Shown here piece after piece: positions 26,874 to 36,172 of a stretch of 64,000 nt of DNA (positions are counted from its first letter, which is position 1; each line of letters opens with the position of its first letter). Source of the DNA: Alistipes indistinctus YIT 12060 (GTDB taxonomy: Bacteria > Bacteroidota > Bacteroidia > Bacteroidales > Rikenellaceae); NCBI RefSeq assembly GCF_025144995.1, contig NZ_CP102250.1, forward strand, positions 2,170,001 through 2,234,000, given 5' to 3'. Under the pieces are notes generated by a model. That model saw nothing but the letters and a program-made list of their open reading frames with translations, was not told where the DNA came from and did not search any database. The translations under genes were made by a program, and so were the position numbers.

Positions 26874-27644
26874 CTATCGTTTGTCGTTTGTGTTTTGTGT
26901 CGGTTCTTTGGCGGGTAATCCGGCTCCATCCGCAGGCGGGGTGCCCTTCCCGCCGGACGGCTCCTCTTGGAACGGTTCCTTTTGAGATGGCGGTGCCTCC
27001 CGGGTGCCGGCGGCTTCTGTGCCGGGGGATGTCGTGCCGGCGGCTTTGGCCCGTGTGTTTCCTGGTGCAGTGCTTTCCGGTAGGATGCTTTCGGGGGAGA
27101 GTTTGCCTGCGGCGAGCGCATGGCGGTAAATCTCTTCCCGTTTCCGGTCGCGGGCCACAGTGCAGAGCGTCACCAGCAGGTCCGGATCCGGGCAGCTGAC
27201 GATGTAGATATCTTCGTAGATGTCCTCGATCAGCACCAGCTGCTTGCGTTCGGTCGTGTACAGCTTGCAGATCGTCCAGTCGCTGAGGTGGAACCAGTAG
27301 CCGAAGTAGCCGCCGAAACCGTAACTGCCCAGCAGCGGGATCATTCGCCGGAAATGGCTGCGGTCGATGCGCCGGACCGTCTCGATCTCCTCGACGTGGA
27401 TGCGCGTCAGTTCGACGATGCAGTGGATCTGGAGCGTGTCGTCGTCGATGGTGAGGTAGCGCGGGAACGACAGCACGAACAGCGTGATGATACAGAGCAG
27501 CAGCAGCAGGAACCAGGCCGGAAGGTAGGCGCCTCCCCAGATGAAGTGGAACCCGACGAAAAGTGCGGCGATCGCGGCGAAGGTCCCCCACGTGATGCGG
27601 CGGCTGCGGCGGTCGAGGCGGTATTTGAATTTCGTAGCGGTCAT
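26874..27644 (-). CDS. PH-domain-like membrane protein upstream of aconitase
   Basis: 256 residues: two adjacent membrane helices (about 20-38 and 42-60), then a bacterial PH-like beta domain ([28 protein letters not shown] and the following strands), ending in a Thr/Pro/Gly/Glu-rich low-complexity tail of about 70 residues. The layout helix pair plus PH fold resembles YdbS/bPH families of unknown function. Start set at MTATKFKYR (27644); the frame extends 51 codons further up with Pro-rich composition. Tightly linked to aconitase, but no functional connection is known to me. Confidence 0.65.
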   Translation of the reverse strand: MTATKFKYRLDRRSRRITWGTFAAIAALFVGFHFIWGGAYLPAWFLLLLLCIITLFVLSFPRYLTIDDDTLQIHCIVELTRIHVEEIETVRRIDRSHFRRMIPLLGSYGFGGYFGYWFHLSDWTICKLYTTERKQLVLIEDIYEDIYIVSCPDPDLLVTLCTVARDRKREEIYRHALAAGKLSPESILPESTAPGNTRAKAAGTTSPGTEAAGTREAPPSQKEPFQEEPSGGKGTPPADGAGLPAKEPTQNTNDKR

Positions 27645-27828
27645 CTTCCGGTAGGGCAGTCCGTTTAAGAAACGTTTGTGTGCTGAATTTGTTGCGGCCT
27701 GTTGCGGCTCGTGTCCCGGCGTTGGGTCCGGAAAGTTCCCGCCCGGCTTTTGGGCACCGGGTCTTTTCAGCGCCGGATGGGGCTCTTCCCGGGCCACTCG
27801 TTTCCGGAGAGCTTCCGGGGCTTATGTT

Positions 27829-28911
27829 TTACTCTACCTGAGAGGGGTTTCCGTTGTCCGTGTCGCCGTTGTCCGTCGCGGGCGGGGGAAGTTCGCCGAA
27901 GTATTCGCGCACCGAGCGTTCGAAGTGGCGGATCGTCTCCTCCATCGTGACGAAAGACTTGCCCCCCGCAGCGTTGCGGTGGCCGCCGCCGCCGAAGTAG
28001 CGGCGTGCGAAGACGTTGACGTCCACGTCGCCGCGCGAACGCAGCGAGACGCGGATGTCGCGGTGCGTCTCGATGAACATCGCCGAAAGGTTGATTCCCC
28101 GGATCGAAAGCGGGTAGTTGACGAATCCCTCCGAGTCGCCCTGCTTGAAATTGAACCGGCGCATCTCCTCCTCGGTCAGCCCCACGTAGGCGGTGCCGTG
28201 CTCCCACAGCAGCTTCATCTTGTCGTTGAGCACATAGCCCAGCAAACGCATGCGTCCCTCCGAGAAATTGTTGTACACGGCGCTGTAGATGTGCGGCACG
28301 TTGATGCCGCGGTCGATCAGCACGGCTACCGCGCGGAACAGGTCGGCATCGAGGATGCTGTAAGCGAAGTTGCCCGTGTCGGTCATGATGCCCACGTAGA
28401 GCGATTCGGCCATCGGCCGGGTGATCGCCTCCTCGCCGGCCAGCGCCATGATGAGCCGGTAGACGATGTATGAAGTCGAGCACGCCTTCACGTCCGAAAA
28501 GGAGAGCGCGTATTCGTCCAGCGGCGGGTGCAGGTGGTGGTCGATCAGCACGCGGGTGGCCGTCGTGTTGGCCTGTACGGTTTCGGTCAGGCGGTCGAGC
28601 CGTCCGATCTGGTTGAAGTCCATGCTGAAGATGATGTCGGCCTCGGCGACGAAACGCGCGAGGGCGCCGTCGCTGTCCTCCTTGAAAACGCCGATCTGCG
28701 CGATATCGCTCATCCACTCCAGGAAGTAGGGGTATCGGTTCGGTGCGATGCAGCAGGTCGTGTGGCCGAGCCGCTCGAGGTAGGCGCGCCAGGCCAGCGC
28801 CGCGCCGATCGTGTCGCCGTCGGGGTTCGTGTGGCAGAGCAGCGCGATCTTGCGGGGGGCTCCCCCGATCAGTTCGCGCAGGCGGTTCAGTTTGTCGGCT
28901 GAAAGCATCAT
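27829..28911 (-). CDS. nrnA: DHH/DHHA1 phosphoesterase, NrnA-like (oligoribonuclease / pAp phosphatase)
   Basis: About 360 residues of the DHH family: CHTNPDGDTIG near residue 27 (metal site), SMDFNQIGRLD, the DHH motif IDHHLHP, GIMTDTGNF and the C-terminal DHHA1 signature FGGGGHRNAAGG. NrnA enzymes degrade 2-5 nt RNA and dephosphorylate pAp in the cytoplasm, replacing Orn. Start at MMLSADKL (28911 or 28908); the upstream open part contains the promoter. Transcribed separately from nth, from the promoter at 28948-28978. Confidence 0.9.
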   Translation of the reverse strand: MMLSADKLNRLRELIGGAPRKIALLCHTNPDGDTIGAALAWRAYLERLGHTTCCIAPNRYPYFLEWMSDIAQIGVFKEDSDGALARFVAEADIIFSMDFNQIGRLDRLTETVQANTTATRVLIDHHLHPPLDEYALSFSDVKACSTSYIVYRLIMALAGEEAITRPMAESLYVGIMTDTGNFAYSILDADLFRAVAVLIDRGINVPHIYSAVYNNFSEGRMRLLGYVLNDKMKLLWEHGTAYVGLTEEEMRRFNFKQGDSEGFVNYPLSIRGINLSAMFIETHRDIRVSLRSRGDVDVNVFARRYFGGGGHRNAAGGKSFVTMEETIRHFERSVREYFGELPPPATDNGDTDNGNPSQVE

Positions 28912-28947
28912 CTTCGTGGCGGTATCAATGGTTCTTGACTGAATCTC

Positions 28948-28978
28948 CAAAGGTACGCAACTGCTGGCGAAAATCAAA
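28948..28978 (-). promoter_or_regulatory. nrnA promoter
   Basis: On the minus strand TTTG (28978-28975), a 19-nt spacer, then TACCTTTG (28955-28948): both phylum boxes at proper spacing, 37 nt before the start codon. Confidence 0.75.
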
Positions 28979-28992
28979 ACGCGGCCCGGCGG

Positions 28993-29721
28993 TTATTTCT
29001 TGCGGGGAGCGGCGGCGGCCCGTTTCCGTGCGTGCCGGATAGGGGGTTCGGCGGGGGCGTTCCCCTGGGGCGCTGTTTTCTGCTGCGTGGCGTAATACCG
29101 GCACCAGGGGGTGAGGCCGCAGGCTTCGCAGTGCGGTTTGCGGGCCGTGCAGACGTAGCGCCCGTGCAGGATCAGCCAGTGGTGTGCGAGGGGGAGCACT
29201 TCGGGCGGGAAACCTTCGGTGAGCTGCATTTCGGTTTGCAGCGGGGTTTTGGCTCCGGTGGACAACCCGAGGCGGTCGGCCACGCGAAAAACGTGCGTGT
29301 CGACCGGCATCGCCCTCTTGCCGAAGGCTACGATGCCCACGACGTTGGCCGTTTTGCGTCCCACGCCCGGCAGCCGCTGCAACTGTTCGATATCTTCAGG
29401 AACGGCGCCCCCGAACTCTTCGCAGAGCATCCGCGCCATGCCCGAGAGGTTTTTGGCCTTGTTGTTCGGGTAGGAGATGCTCCTGATATAGGGGTAAATC
29501 TCTTCGGGATCGGCGTCGGCCATCGCCTGCGGAGTAGGGAACCGGTCGAAGAGCGCCGGGGTGGTCATGTTCACGCGTTTGTCGGTGCACTGCGCCGAGA
29601 GGATTACCGAAACGAGCAGCTGGTACGGATTCTGGTACTGCAACTCGCTCTCCGCAACCGGCATGTTTTGCTGGAACCAGTCGGTGATGCCGCGGAAGCG
29701 CTGTCGGGTCGTCATGGGCAT
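28993..29721 (-). CDS. nth: Endonuclease III
   Basis: DNA glycosylase/AP lyase that removes oxidised pyrimidines. 242 residues; helix-hairpin-helix LPGVGRKTANVV with the catalytic Lys, followed by VDTHVFRVADRLG with the catalytic Asp, and a C-terminal [4Fe-4S] motif C-x6-C-x2-C-x5-C (VCTARKPHCEACGLTPWC). The tail beyond the cluster is Lys/Arg/Pro/Ala-rich and about 30 residues long, likely a nonspecific DNA-binding extension. Its own -7 box is at 29741-29748. Confidence 0.96.
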   Translation of the reverse strand: MPMTTRQRFRGITDWFQQNMPVAESELQYQNPYQLLVSVILSAQCTDKRVNMTTPALFDRFPTPQAMADADPEEIYPYIRSISYPNNKAKNLSGMARMLCEEFGGAVPEDIEQLQRLPGVGRKTANVVGIVAFGKRAMPVDTHVFRVADRLGLSTGAKTPLQTEMQLTEGFPPEVLPLAHHWLILHGRYVCTARKPHCEACGLTPWCRYYATQQKTAPQGNAPAEPPIRHARKRAAAAPRKK

Positions 29722-29740
29722 TGGGTATTAAGGCTTTTTG

Positions 29741-29748
29741 CAAATTTA
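29741..29748 (-). promoter_or_regulatory. nth promoter -7 box
   Basis: TAAATTTG on the minus strand, exact TAnnTTTG, 20 nt before the ATG; a -33 box is not obvious. Confidence 0.55.
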
Positions 29749-29859
29749 GCAAGAAGTTCCGGTTTGCGGGTCCCGCGGCGGGAATTTTTTGCACGGCAGC
29801 GCGTTTTGCGGCCGGGTACGGAAAACGGACCGCCCGGGGCTCTCGGCGACAGGAGTTTT

Positions 29860-30549
29860 TTACAACAGCCGCGCGATGATCGGGACGAGGATCGCGGTGG
29901 CGATGCCCATCAGCCCGATCGCCAATCCGCTGATCGCGCCTTCTACCGCGCCGAGCTGCATCGCCCGGGCGGTGCCCATCGCATGTGCGGCGGCCCCCAT
30001 CGCGAGCCCTTTGGCGATCTTGCTTTCGACGCCGATCTTTTTGAGGATGAACGGCCCTGCCACGCCGCCGAAGATGCCGACGAGGATCACGACGACGGCC
30101 GTGAGGGCCGGGATGCCGCCCGATTGTGCCGAGACGTTCAGCGCAATGGCGGTGGTGACCGATTTGGGTTCGAGCGATGCGATGACGGCCTGTTCGGCGC
30201 CCATTGCGCGGGCGATCAGCGCGACGCTCAGGATGCCCACCGCGCTGCCTGTGACGATTGCCGTGACGATCGCGATCACATTGCCCTTAATCTGTGAAAT
30301 CTGTTCGTGGAGCAGGTAGCCGAGCGCGACGACCGAAAGCCCCAGCATGAAGTCGATGATCTGGATCTGCTTCATGAACAGGTCGTAGGGGATACCCGAG
30401 AGTTTCAGGAAGAGGATCAGCACCCCCATCGAGACGATCAGCGGGTGCAGCAGTGCGAAACGCACCTTTTTATAGAGCCACATCGAGCCGAGGTAGACGG
30501 CCAGCGTCAGTGTGAGCAGGAAGGTCTGCGACGAAAGGATTTCATTCAT
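29860..30549 (-). CDS. lrgB: LrgB/CidB-family membrane protein
   Basis: 229 residues, mostly membrane helices. The conserved block SLEPKSVTTAIALNVS (near 125-140), GVAGPFILKKIGV and AAAHAMGTARAMQLG (near 187-201) are typical LrgB. In other bacteria LrgA/LrgB act with murein hydrolases or transport pyruvate/glycolate; in Bacteroidetes the substrate is unknown. The start overlaps the last 8 nt of the LrgA-like gene, so the pair is one unit. Confidence 0.9.
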   Translation of the reverse strand: MNEILSSQTFLLTLTLAVYLGSMWLYKKVRFALLHPLIVSMGVLILFLKLSGIPYDLFMKQIQIIDFMLGLSVVALGYLLHEQISQIKGNVIAIVTAIVTGSAVGILSVALIARAMGAEQAVIASLEPKSVTTAIALNVSAQSGGIPALTAVVVILVGIFGGVAGPFILKKIGVESKIAKGLAMGAAAHAMGTARAMQLGAVEGAISGLAIGLMGIATAILVPIIARLL

Positions 30550-31039
30550 GGCGGCCGGGATTGGATGGCGTTGCGGTTTCGGGGGCTCGGGCAGCGGTGG
30601 GTTCGGCTCCGGTGGATTCGATCCCTGGGGGGGCGACCGGAGCCGGCATCGCCGATGCCGCGGGGTTCGGGCGTGCGGAGTTTTCCGGCGTGTGGGAATC
30701 CTCCCGGCGCTTGCCTTCGAGCTTTTGTTCGATCATGCCGACGACGACGATCACCAGTACCGTGCTGACGATCGATGCGACGAGGATCGCCGCGAGGTAT
30801 TTGCTCACCAGCGAGTACGAGGCGATCAGCCCTACGCCCACCGGGATGAAGAAGAGCATCATGTTGTCGAGCAGGAAACCCGCGGCCCGCTTCATGCGCC
30901 ACGGGCGGAGCCACCCTGCCGACAGCGCGCCGAAGAGCAGCAGCATGCCCACGACGCTGCCGGGGATGAAGTTGCCTGTCAGCGCCGAGACGACGCAGCC
31001 GAGCAGGTAGAAAAACAAAATCCAGACGATTCCTTGCAT
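30542..31039 (-). CDS. lrgA: LrgA/CidA-family holin-like protein
   Basis: 165 residues: four membrane helices in the first 110 residues (ILFFYLLGCVVSALTG, IPGSVVGMLLLFGAL, NMMLFFIPVGVGLIASY and a final VLVIVVVGMIEQKLE), the CidA/LrgA layout. The remaining 55 residues are a Pro/Ala/Thr/Glu-rich tail that is unusual for the family. It partners the overlapping lrgB gene. Confidence 0.87.
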   Translation of the reverse strand: MQGIVWILFFYLLGCVVSALTGNFIPGSVVGMLLLFGALSAGWLRPWRMKRAAGFLLDNMMLFFIPVGVGLIASYSLVSKYLAAILVASIVSTVLVIVVVGMIEQKLEGKRREDSHTPENSARPNPAASAMPAPVAPPGIESTGAEPTAARAPETATPSNPGRHE

Positions 31040-31155
31040 ATCGGTCGGAAAATTGGTTGTTGCGGTTTATCGTGCCGGCCCGAATGCGGGGGAGTGCGCG
31101 GGGCCGGGTGCCGGGAGAGCGGGTCTCCGCCGGCGTGTGGCGGTTAGCCGGCGGA

Positions 31156-33738
31156 TCAGAGGATTTGCAGTTTGGCGAACTTCTTTAGGAGCACTTTCCT
31201 GCCGGCCGCGCCGAAATCCACCGTCAGCTTTACGTCGCTGGTCCACTCTTCGATCGCGACGATCTCTCCCACGCCGAACTTGGCGTGCTCGACCCGTGTG
31301 CCGACGGCCATTTCGCCGGAACCCTGCGAGGAGGATGCGCCGGGAGGGTCGGAGCCGTTCGTGGCGCCTGTAACATGTGGGGAGGCGGATGTCGCACCGC
31401 CGATAGGCCGGGGCGGATATCCTGCGGGGGGACCGGAAGGTCGGGCAGCCGGGCGGCCGGTTCCCGGGGCTGAGAATCTCGATGCTGGCGATCCTGTTGC
31501 CGGAGAGCCCTGCGTGGCGCCCCGGGCGCTGAGGCTGCGGAAACGTGCGCCGGGCGAGGGCGTGTCGGTGCGTCGCAGCGCGCCTGTATCCGGTGCACCC
31601 GCTCTTTTCCTGTAGCCGCCCTGTCCGTAATCCTGCGAAGAGCCCGTACCGGGGCGTCCGTAGCGCGAAGGGCCGCCCGGCCGGCCGTACCGCGGCGCGG
31701 AGTTCGCCTCCTCGTCGCTGTCGCGGGAATCGCCCAGTTCGAACTGCAGGTCGAGGTACTGCGGGTCGATCTCGCTGAGGAAGCGGCTCGGCCGCCCGAA
31801 GGTCATCTCGCCCCACTTGAAGCGCGATTCGGCGAACGACAGCACCGCTGCGCGCTTGGCCCGCGTGAGGGCCACGTAGAAGAGGCGGCGTTCCTCTTCG
31901 AGTCCCTCCGGGGTGCCCATGCTCATCATGCTCGGGAAGAGGTTCTCCTCCAGTCCCGCCACGTAAACGTATTCGAATTCGAGCCCCTTGGCCGAGTGGA
32001 CGGTCATCAGCGTCACCTTGTTGCGCTCTTCGGGATTCTCGTTGTCCATGTCCGTGAGCAGCGCGACGTTTTGCAGCCACTCGTCGATCTGGACCAGCGC
32101 CTGCGGGGCGGATTCTCCTTCGGTCGCGGTGTCGGCGGCCATCCGCTCCTGCTCTTCGGTATAGACGCGGATCGAGTTGAGCAGCTCCTCGATGTTCTCC
32201 AGCGCGCTGATCGACTCGGGCGTCTGCTGCATCTTGTAGGTGCCGATCAGGCCCGAACGCGTCGCGATCTCCAGGCCGAGCGTGTAGGCTTCGGTCGTGG
32301 AGCGCATTTCGGACAGCTCGCCGATCATTTTGGCGAACTGCGCGACCTTGTTTCCGGCGGCCCCGGCGAGGCCGATCGTGGCGGGGTCGAGCCTGCTGAC
32401 CGCTTCCCACATGCTCAGGCCGTTTGCGGCTGCCGCGCCGGCGATGCGGCCGATCGTCACGTCGCCGATGCCGCGCGCGGGGGTGTTGATGATGCGGCGC
32501 AGCGCCTCGTCGTCGCGCGGGTTCACGACCAGCCGAACGTAGGCGAGCATATCCTTGATCTCCTTGCGCTGGTAGAACGACATGCCGCCGTATATCTTAT
32601 AAGGGATGTTGCGGCTGCGCAGCGCCTCTTCCAGCGCGCGCGACTGCGCGTTGGTGCGGTAGAGTACGGCCACGTCGCTGTACTGTACCCCTCGGGTGCG
32701 GACGGTCGTGTAGATGTCCGACGCGAGCAGCGCCGACTCCTCTTTGTCGGTGTAGGCCTTGATCACACGGATCGGGTCGCCCTCGTCGGCGGCCGAGAAG
32801 GATTTTTTGCGGATCTGGCGCTGGTTCTTCTCGATCACGCAGTTCGCGGCGTTGACGATCGTCTGTGTCGAACGGTAGTTCTGTTCCAGTTTGAAAAGCT
32901 TTGCGCCGGGAAAGTCCTGCTGGAAGCGCAGGATATTCTCGATCTTCGCGCCGCGGAACGAGTAGATGCTCTGCGCGTCGTCGCCCACCACGCAGACGTT
33001 GCCGTGCAACTCGCCGAGCCGCCGGATGATGACGTACTGCGCGAAGTTGGTGTCCTGGTACTCGTCCACGAGAATGTAGCGGAACTGGTTCTGGTACTTC
33101 GTGAGTACCTCCGGGAAGTCACGCATCAGGATATTCGTGTTCAGCAGCAGGTCGTCGAAGTCCATCGCGCCGTTCTCGCGGCATTTGCGCGCGTACAGTT
33201 TGTAAATGTCGAGGAACTGCGGAATCCGCTGCTCGCGGTCTTCGGCCTGCAGCGAACTGTTCGCCTCGTAGGCCTGCGGCGTGACCAGGTTGTTTTTCGC
33301 CTTCGAGATTCGGGCCGCGACGACGTTCGGCTTGTAGGTCTCGTCCGAGAGGTTCAGCTCCTTGATCGCGAGCTTCACGAGGTTTTTCGCGTCGGCCGAA
33401 TCGTAGATCGTGAACGACGACGGGTAGCCCAGCTTGTCGGATTCGGCGCGCAGGATGCGGGCGAAAACCGAGTGGAAGGTGCCCATCCACAGGCTGCGGC
33501 TCATACCGCCCGGAACGAGCGTCGCGATGCGTTCGCGCATCTCCTTGGCGGCCTTGTTCGTAAACGTGAGCGCGAGGACGGTGTGCGCCTGCACGCCCTG
33601 CGAGAGCATGTAGGCGATCCGGCAGGTGAGCACGCGCGTCTTGCCCGAGCCGGCCCCGGCGATGATCAGCGAGGCCCCCTGGTAATTCACCGCAGCGTCG
33701 CGCTGGGTGGGGTTGAGGTTTTGGATGTATTCCGACAT
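31156..33738 (-). CDS. uvrD: UvrD/PcrA-type ATP-dependent 3'-5' DNA helicase
   Basis: Superfamily 1A helicase of repair and replication restart. Start at MSEYIQNLNPTQ (33738), which places Walker A AGAGSGKT at about residue 27 as usual; the frame is open 76 codons upstream, but that segment overlaps the promoter. Further motifs: ALTFTNKAAKEM (Ia), LVDEYQDTN (II), GDDAQSIYSFRGA (III), LEQNYRS (IV), VTLMTVHSAKGLEFEYV (V) and ALTRAK (VI). Of 860 residues, about 665-812 are a long Gly/Pro/Arg/Ser-rich disordered linker; the last 50 residues form the PcrA/UvrD tudor-like C-terminal domain (VGTRVEHAKFGVGEIV). Promoter at 33936-33966. Confidence 0.95.
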   Translation of the reverse strand: MSEYIQNLNPTQRDAAVNYQGASLIIAGAGSGKTRVLTCRIAYMLSQGVQAHTVLALTFTNKAAKEMRERIATLVPGGMSRSLWMGTFHSVFARILRAESDKLGYPSSFTIYDSADAKNLVKLAIKELNLSDETYKPNVVAARISKAKNNLVTPQAYEANSSLQAEDREQRIPQFLDIYKLYARKCRENGAMDFDDLLLNTNILMRDFPEVLTKYQNQFRYILVDEYQDTNFAQYVIIRRLGELHGNVCVVGDDAQSIYSFRGAKIENILRFQQDFPGAKLFKLEQNYRSTQTIVNAANCVIEKNQRQIRKKSFSAADEGDPIRVIKAYTDKEESALLASDIYTTVRTRGVQYSDVAVLYRTNAQSRALEEALRSRNIPYKIYGGMSFYQRKEIKDMLAYVRLVVNPRDDEALRRIINTPARGIGDVTIGRIAGAAAANGLSMWEAVSRLDPATIGLAGAAGNKVAQFAKMIGELSEMRSTTEAYTLGLEIATRSGLIGTYKMQQTPESISALENIEELLNSIRVYTEEQERMAADTATEGESAPQALVQIDEWLQNVALLTDMDNENPEERNKVTLMTVHSAKGLEFEYVYVAGLEENLFPSMMSMGTPEGLEEERRLFYVALTRAKRAAVLSFAESRFKWGEMTFGRPSRFLSEIDPQYLDLQFELGDSRDSDEEANSAPRYGRPGGPSRYGRPGTGSSQDYGQGGYRKRAGAPDTGALRRTDTPSPGARFRSLSARGATQGSPATGSPASRFSAPGTGRPAARPSGPPAGYPPRPIGGATSASPHVTGATNGSDPPGASSSQGSGEMAVGTRVEHAKFGVGEIVAIEEWTSDVKLTVDFGAAGRKVLLKKFAKLQIL

Positions 33739-33935
33739 TTTTATTGGGCGGGGAAAGCAACGTGCTGTTAACCGTTCCTTTGCGGGCGAGGCGCGCAGCT
33801 TTCCCAATCGTTTTTTATTCGGGCGGCGAAAGAGATACGCTTCTCTCCGGCGGTATTGCGGAAGGACGGTCTTCTCTTCCCGGGCGTTTGATCCGGGCAG
33901 GGAAAGGTGCGTCTCCGTCTCCCCTGTTTCCGGGG

Positions 33936-33966
33936 CAAAGTTACTTAAACCCGCGCTGCTTAACAA
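33936..33966 (-). promoter_or_regulatory. uvrD promoter
   Basis: Minus strand TTG (33966-33964), 20-nt spacer, TAACTTTG (33943-33936). Good match to both phylum boxes. Confidence 0.72.
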
Positions 33967-34011
33967 CCGCTAAAAAACTTTTTGCCGCAGGCGATTTCGA
34001 AAATTTTATAA

Positions 34012-34019
34012 TAAATTTG
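34012..34019 (+). promoter_or_regulatory. Promoter -7 box of the MoxR/Bat operon
   Basis: TAAATTTG, exact TAnnTTTG, in an AT-rich patch about 150 nt before the MoxR gene. The -33 element is only TTTC-like (33995). Confidence 0.6.
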
Positions 34020-34170
34020 CAGGTCAGCCGTTTAAAAAGTATCTTTATACAACGTGCCGCGCTTTGTGCGGGCAGGGGTTGCCGGAAGCGGGCGCGGACC
34101 TCCCGCCCCGGGGGGGCGCTCCGGGCAGCGAGGCGGCGAATTTCGGACAACACATAAACGACAATATAGA

Positions 34171-35172
34171 ATGAGTGAGGTTATCAACATCAAGGAGCTC
34201 AACGAACGCATCGAACGCGAGAGCGTGTTCGTCGATACGCTGAACATGGAGATGGGCAAGGTGATCGTGGGCCAGAAGCACCTGGTCGACACGCTGCTCA
34301 TCGGACTGCTCTCGAACGGGCACATCCTGCTCGAAGGCGTGCCGGGCCTGGCCAAAACGCTGGCCATCACGACGCTCGCGCAGGCCGTCGACGCGAAGTT
34401 CAGCCGCATCCAGTTTACGCCCGACCTGCTGCCCGCCGACCTGCTCGGTACGCTGATCTACTCGCAGAAGAAGGAGGAGTTCGCCGTGCGCAAGGGACCG
34501 ATCTTCGCGAATTTTATCCTCGCCGACGAGATCAACCGCTCGCCCGCCAAGGTGCAGAGCGCGCTGCTCGAGGCGATGCAGGAGCGGCAGGTGACCATCG
34601 GAGACGAGACCTACAAGCTGCCCGAGCCGTTCCTCGTGCTCGCGACGCAGAACCCGCTGGAGCAGGAGGGGACTTACCCGCTGCCCGAGGCGCAGGTCGA
34701 CCGATTCATGCTCAAGGCGCGGATTACCTATCCCAAGAAACAGGAGGAGCGCGACATCATGCGCCTGAACCTGCTCGGGAGCGGCTTCCCGAAACCGAAC
34801 CGCGTGATCGAGCCGGAGGATATCGTCAAGGCGCGGGCCGTGGTGAGCGACGTCTACATGGACGAGAAGATCGAAAAGTATGTCGTCGACATCATTTTCG
34901 CCACGCGCGAGCCGTCGCAGTACAACAACCTTCAGCAACTCGCCTCGCTGATCGCCTACGGCGGTTCGCCGCGCGCGTCCATTTCGCTGGCCAAGGCAGC
35001 CAAGAGCTATGCTTTCATCAAGCGGAGGGGATACGTGATTCCGGAGGATGTGCGCGCCGTCTGCCACGACGTGCTGCGCCACCGCATCGGGCTCACCTAC
35101 GAGGCCGAGGCCGAAAACGTCACCTCCGAGGAGATCATCACCCAGATACTCAATAACGTCGAGGTGCCTTAG
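34171..35172 (+). CDS. MoxR-family AAA+ ATPase
   Basis: 333 residues. Walker A variant GVPGLAKT, Walker B ILADEINR and sensor ATQNPLEQEGTYPLPEAQVDRF identify the MoxR AAA+ branch, whose members work as chaperones with VWA proteins. Start ATG 34171 (MSEVINIKEL); the frame is open 39 codons up with Gly/Arg-rich composition. First gene of a six-gene rightward unit with DUF58 and Bat proteins, as in the Bacteroides aerotolerance (Bat) operon. Confidence 0.95.
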   Translation: MSEVINIKELNERIERESVFVDTLNMEMGKVIVGQKHLVDTLLIGLLSNGHILLEGVPGLAKTLAITTLAQAVDAKFSRIQFTPDLLPADLLGTLIYSQKKEEFAVRKGPIFANFILADEINRSPAKVQSALLEAMQERQVTIGDETYKLPEPFLVLATQNPLEQEGTYPLPEAQVDRFMLKARITYPKKQEERDIMRLNLLGSGFPKPNRVIEPEDIVKARAVVSDVYMDEKIEKYVVDIIFATREPSQYNNLQQLASLIAYGGSPRASISLAKAAKSYAFIKRRGYVIPEDVRAVCHDVLRHRIGLTYEAEAENVTSEEIITQILNNVEVP

Positions 35173-35284
35173 GCGCGATGCCTGTTATTTTTCCTTCGGA
35201 TGGGGAAAGCCGCGGGAAGAAACGCCTGCGGAGGAATCTTACCGGGACGACAATATGGCCGCCTGTGGGCGGAGCGGATAAATC

Positions 35285-36172
35285 ATGAGCGAAAACAGCA
35301 ACGACATACTCCGGCAGGTCCGCAAGATCGAGATCAAGACGCGCGGACTGAGCAACGATATCTTCGCGGGGCAGTACCACAGTGCCTTTAAAGGGCGCGG
35401 TATGGCCTTCAGCGAGGTACGCGAGTACCGGGTGGGCGACGACGTGCGCGACATCGACTGGAACGTCACCGCGCGCAGCCGTTCGCCGCATGTGAAAGTT
35501 TACGAAGAGGAGCGCGAACTGACGATGATGCTGCTCGTGGACGTCAGCGGCTCGCGGATGTTCGGTTCGACGACCAAGCTCAAGAAGAACCTGATTACCG
35601 AGATTGCCGCAGTGCTCGCCTTTTCGGCCACCGAGAACAACGACAAGGTGGGCTGTATCTTTTTCAGCGACCGTGTCGAAAAGTTCATCCCGCCCAAAAA
35701 GGGGCGTTCGCACATCCTGATGATTATCCGCGAGTTGATCGAATTCACGCCCGCTGACCGCGGCACCGACGTCGGCGAGGCGCTGCGTTACCTGACCAAC
35801 GTGCTCAAAAAGCGCTCGACAGCCTTCGTGCTGTCGGACTTCATGGATTGCGACGGCGTGGAACGGGCCCGGTTCGAAGACCCGCTGAAAATCGCATCGG
35901 GCAAGCACGACCTGGTGGGGATCCGTATTTACGACCGCCGCGAGGAGGCGCTGCCCGACGTGGGCATCCTCGAACTGCAGGACGCCGAAACCGGCGAGAA
36001 CGTGTGGGTCGATACTTCGTCGGCTTCGACGCGCGGCGCGTACGCCGACCACTGGCAGCGTACTAACGCGTTGATCGACCGCACGCTGAGCCGATGTCGG
36101 GTCGACAACGTGCGGATCGCGACGGATGAGGATTATGTCAAATCGCTGATGAAACTCTTTAAGCGGAGATGA
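35285..36172 (+). CDS. DUF58 protein of the MoxR/Bat operon
   Basis: 295 residues. DUF58 signature SEVREYRVGDDVRDIDWNVTARS near residue 45 followed by a VWA-like fold with LLVDVSGS (MIDAS start) near residue 85. DUF58 proteins are the usual partners of MoxR ATPases and are thought to be membrane-peripheral. It lies 112 nt after the MoxR gene, and its stop overlaps the next start (ATGA), showing tight coupling. Confidence 0.93.
   Translation: MSENSNDILRQVRKIEIKTRGLSNDIFAGQYHSAFKGRGMAFSEVREYRVGDDVRDIDWNVTARSRSPHVKVYEEERELTMMLLVDVSGSRMFGSTTKLKKNLITEIAAVLAFSATENNDKVGCIFFSDRVEKFIPPKKGRSHILMIIRELIEFTPADRGTDVGEALRYLTNVLKKRSTAFVLSDFMDCDGVERARFEDPLKIASGKHDLVGIRIYDRREEALPDVGILELQDAETGENVWVDTSSASTRGAYADHWQRTNALIDRTLSRCRVDNVRIATDEDYVKSLMKLFKRR

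Larger units (their letters stand above)
33739..34170. other. Divergent control region uvrD / MoxR operon
   Basis: 432 nt without a gene. The two promoters lie back to back (33936-33966 leftward, 34012-34019 rightward). The leader of the MoxR gene (34020-34170) is GC-rich with a run of G around 34108. Confidence 0.6.

Noticed and set aside
24511-26985. An 824-codon open frame on the plus strand
   Set aside because: Antisense to aconitase, whose catalytic cysteines and length are fully convincing; the antisense product has no recognisable domain.
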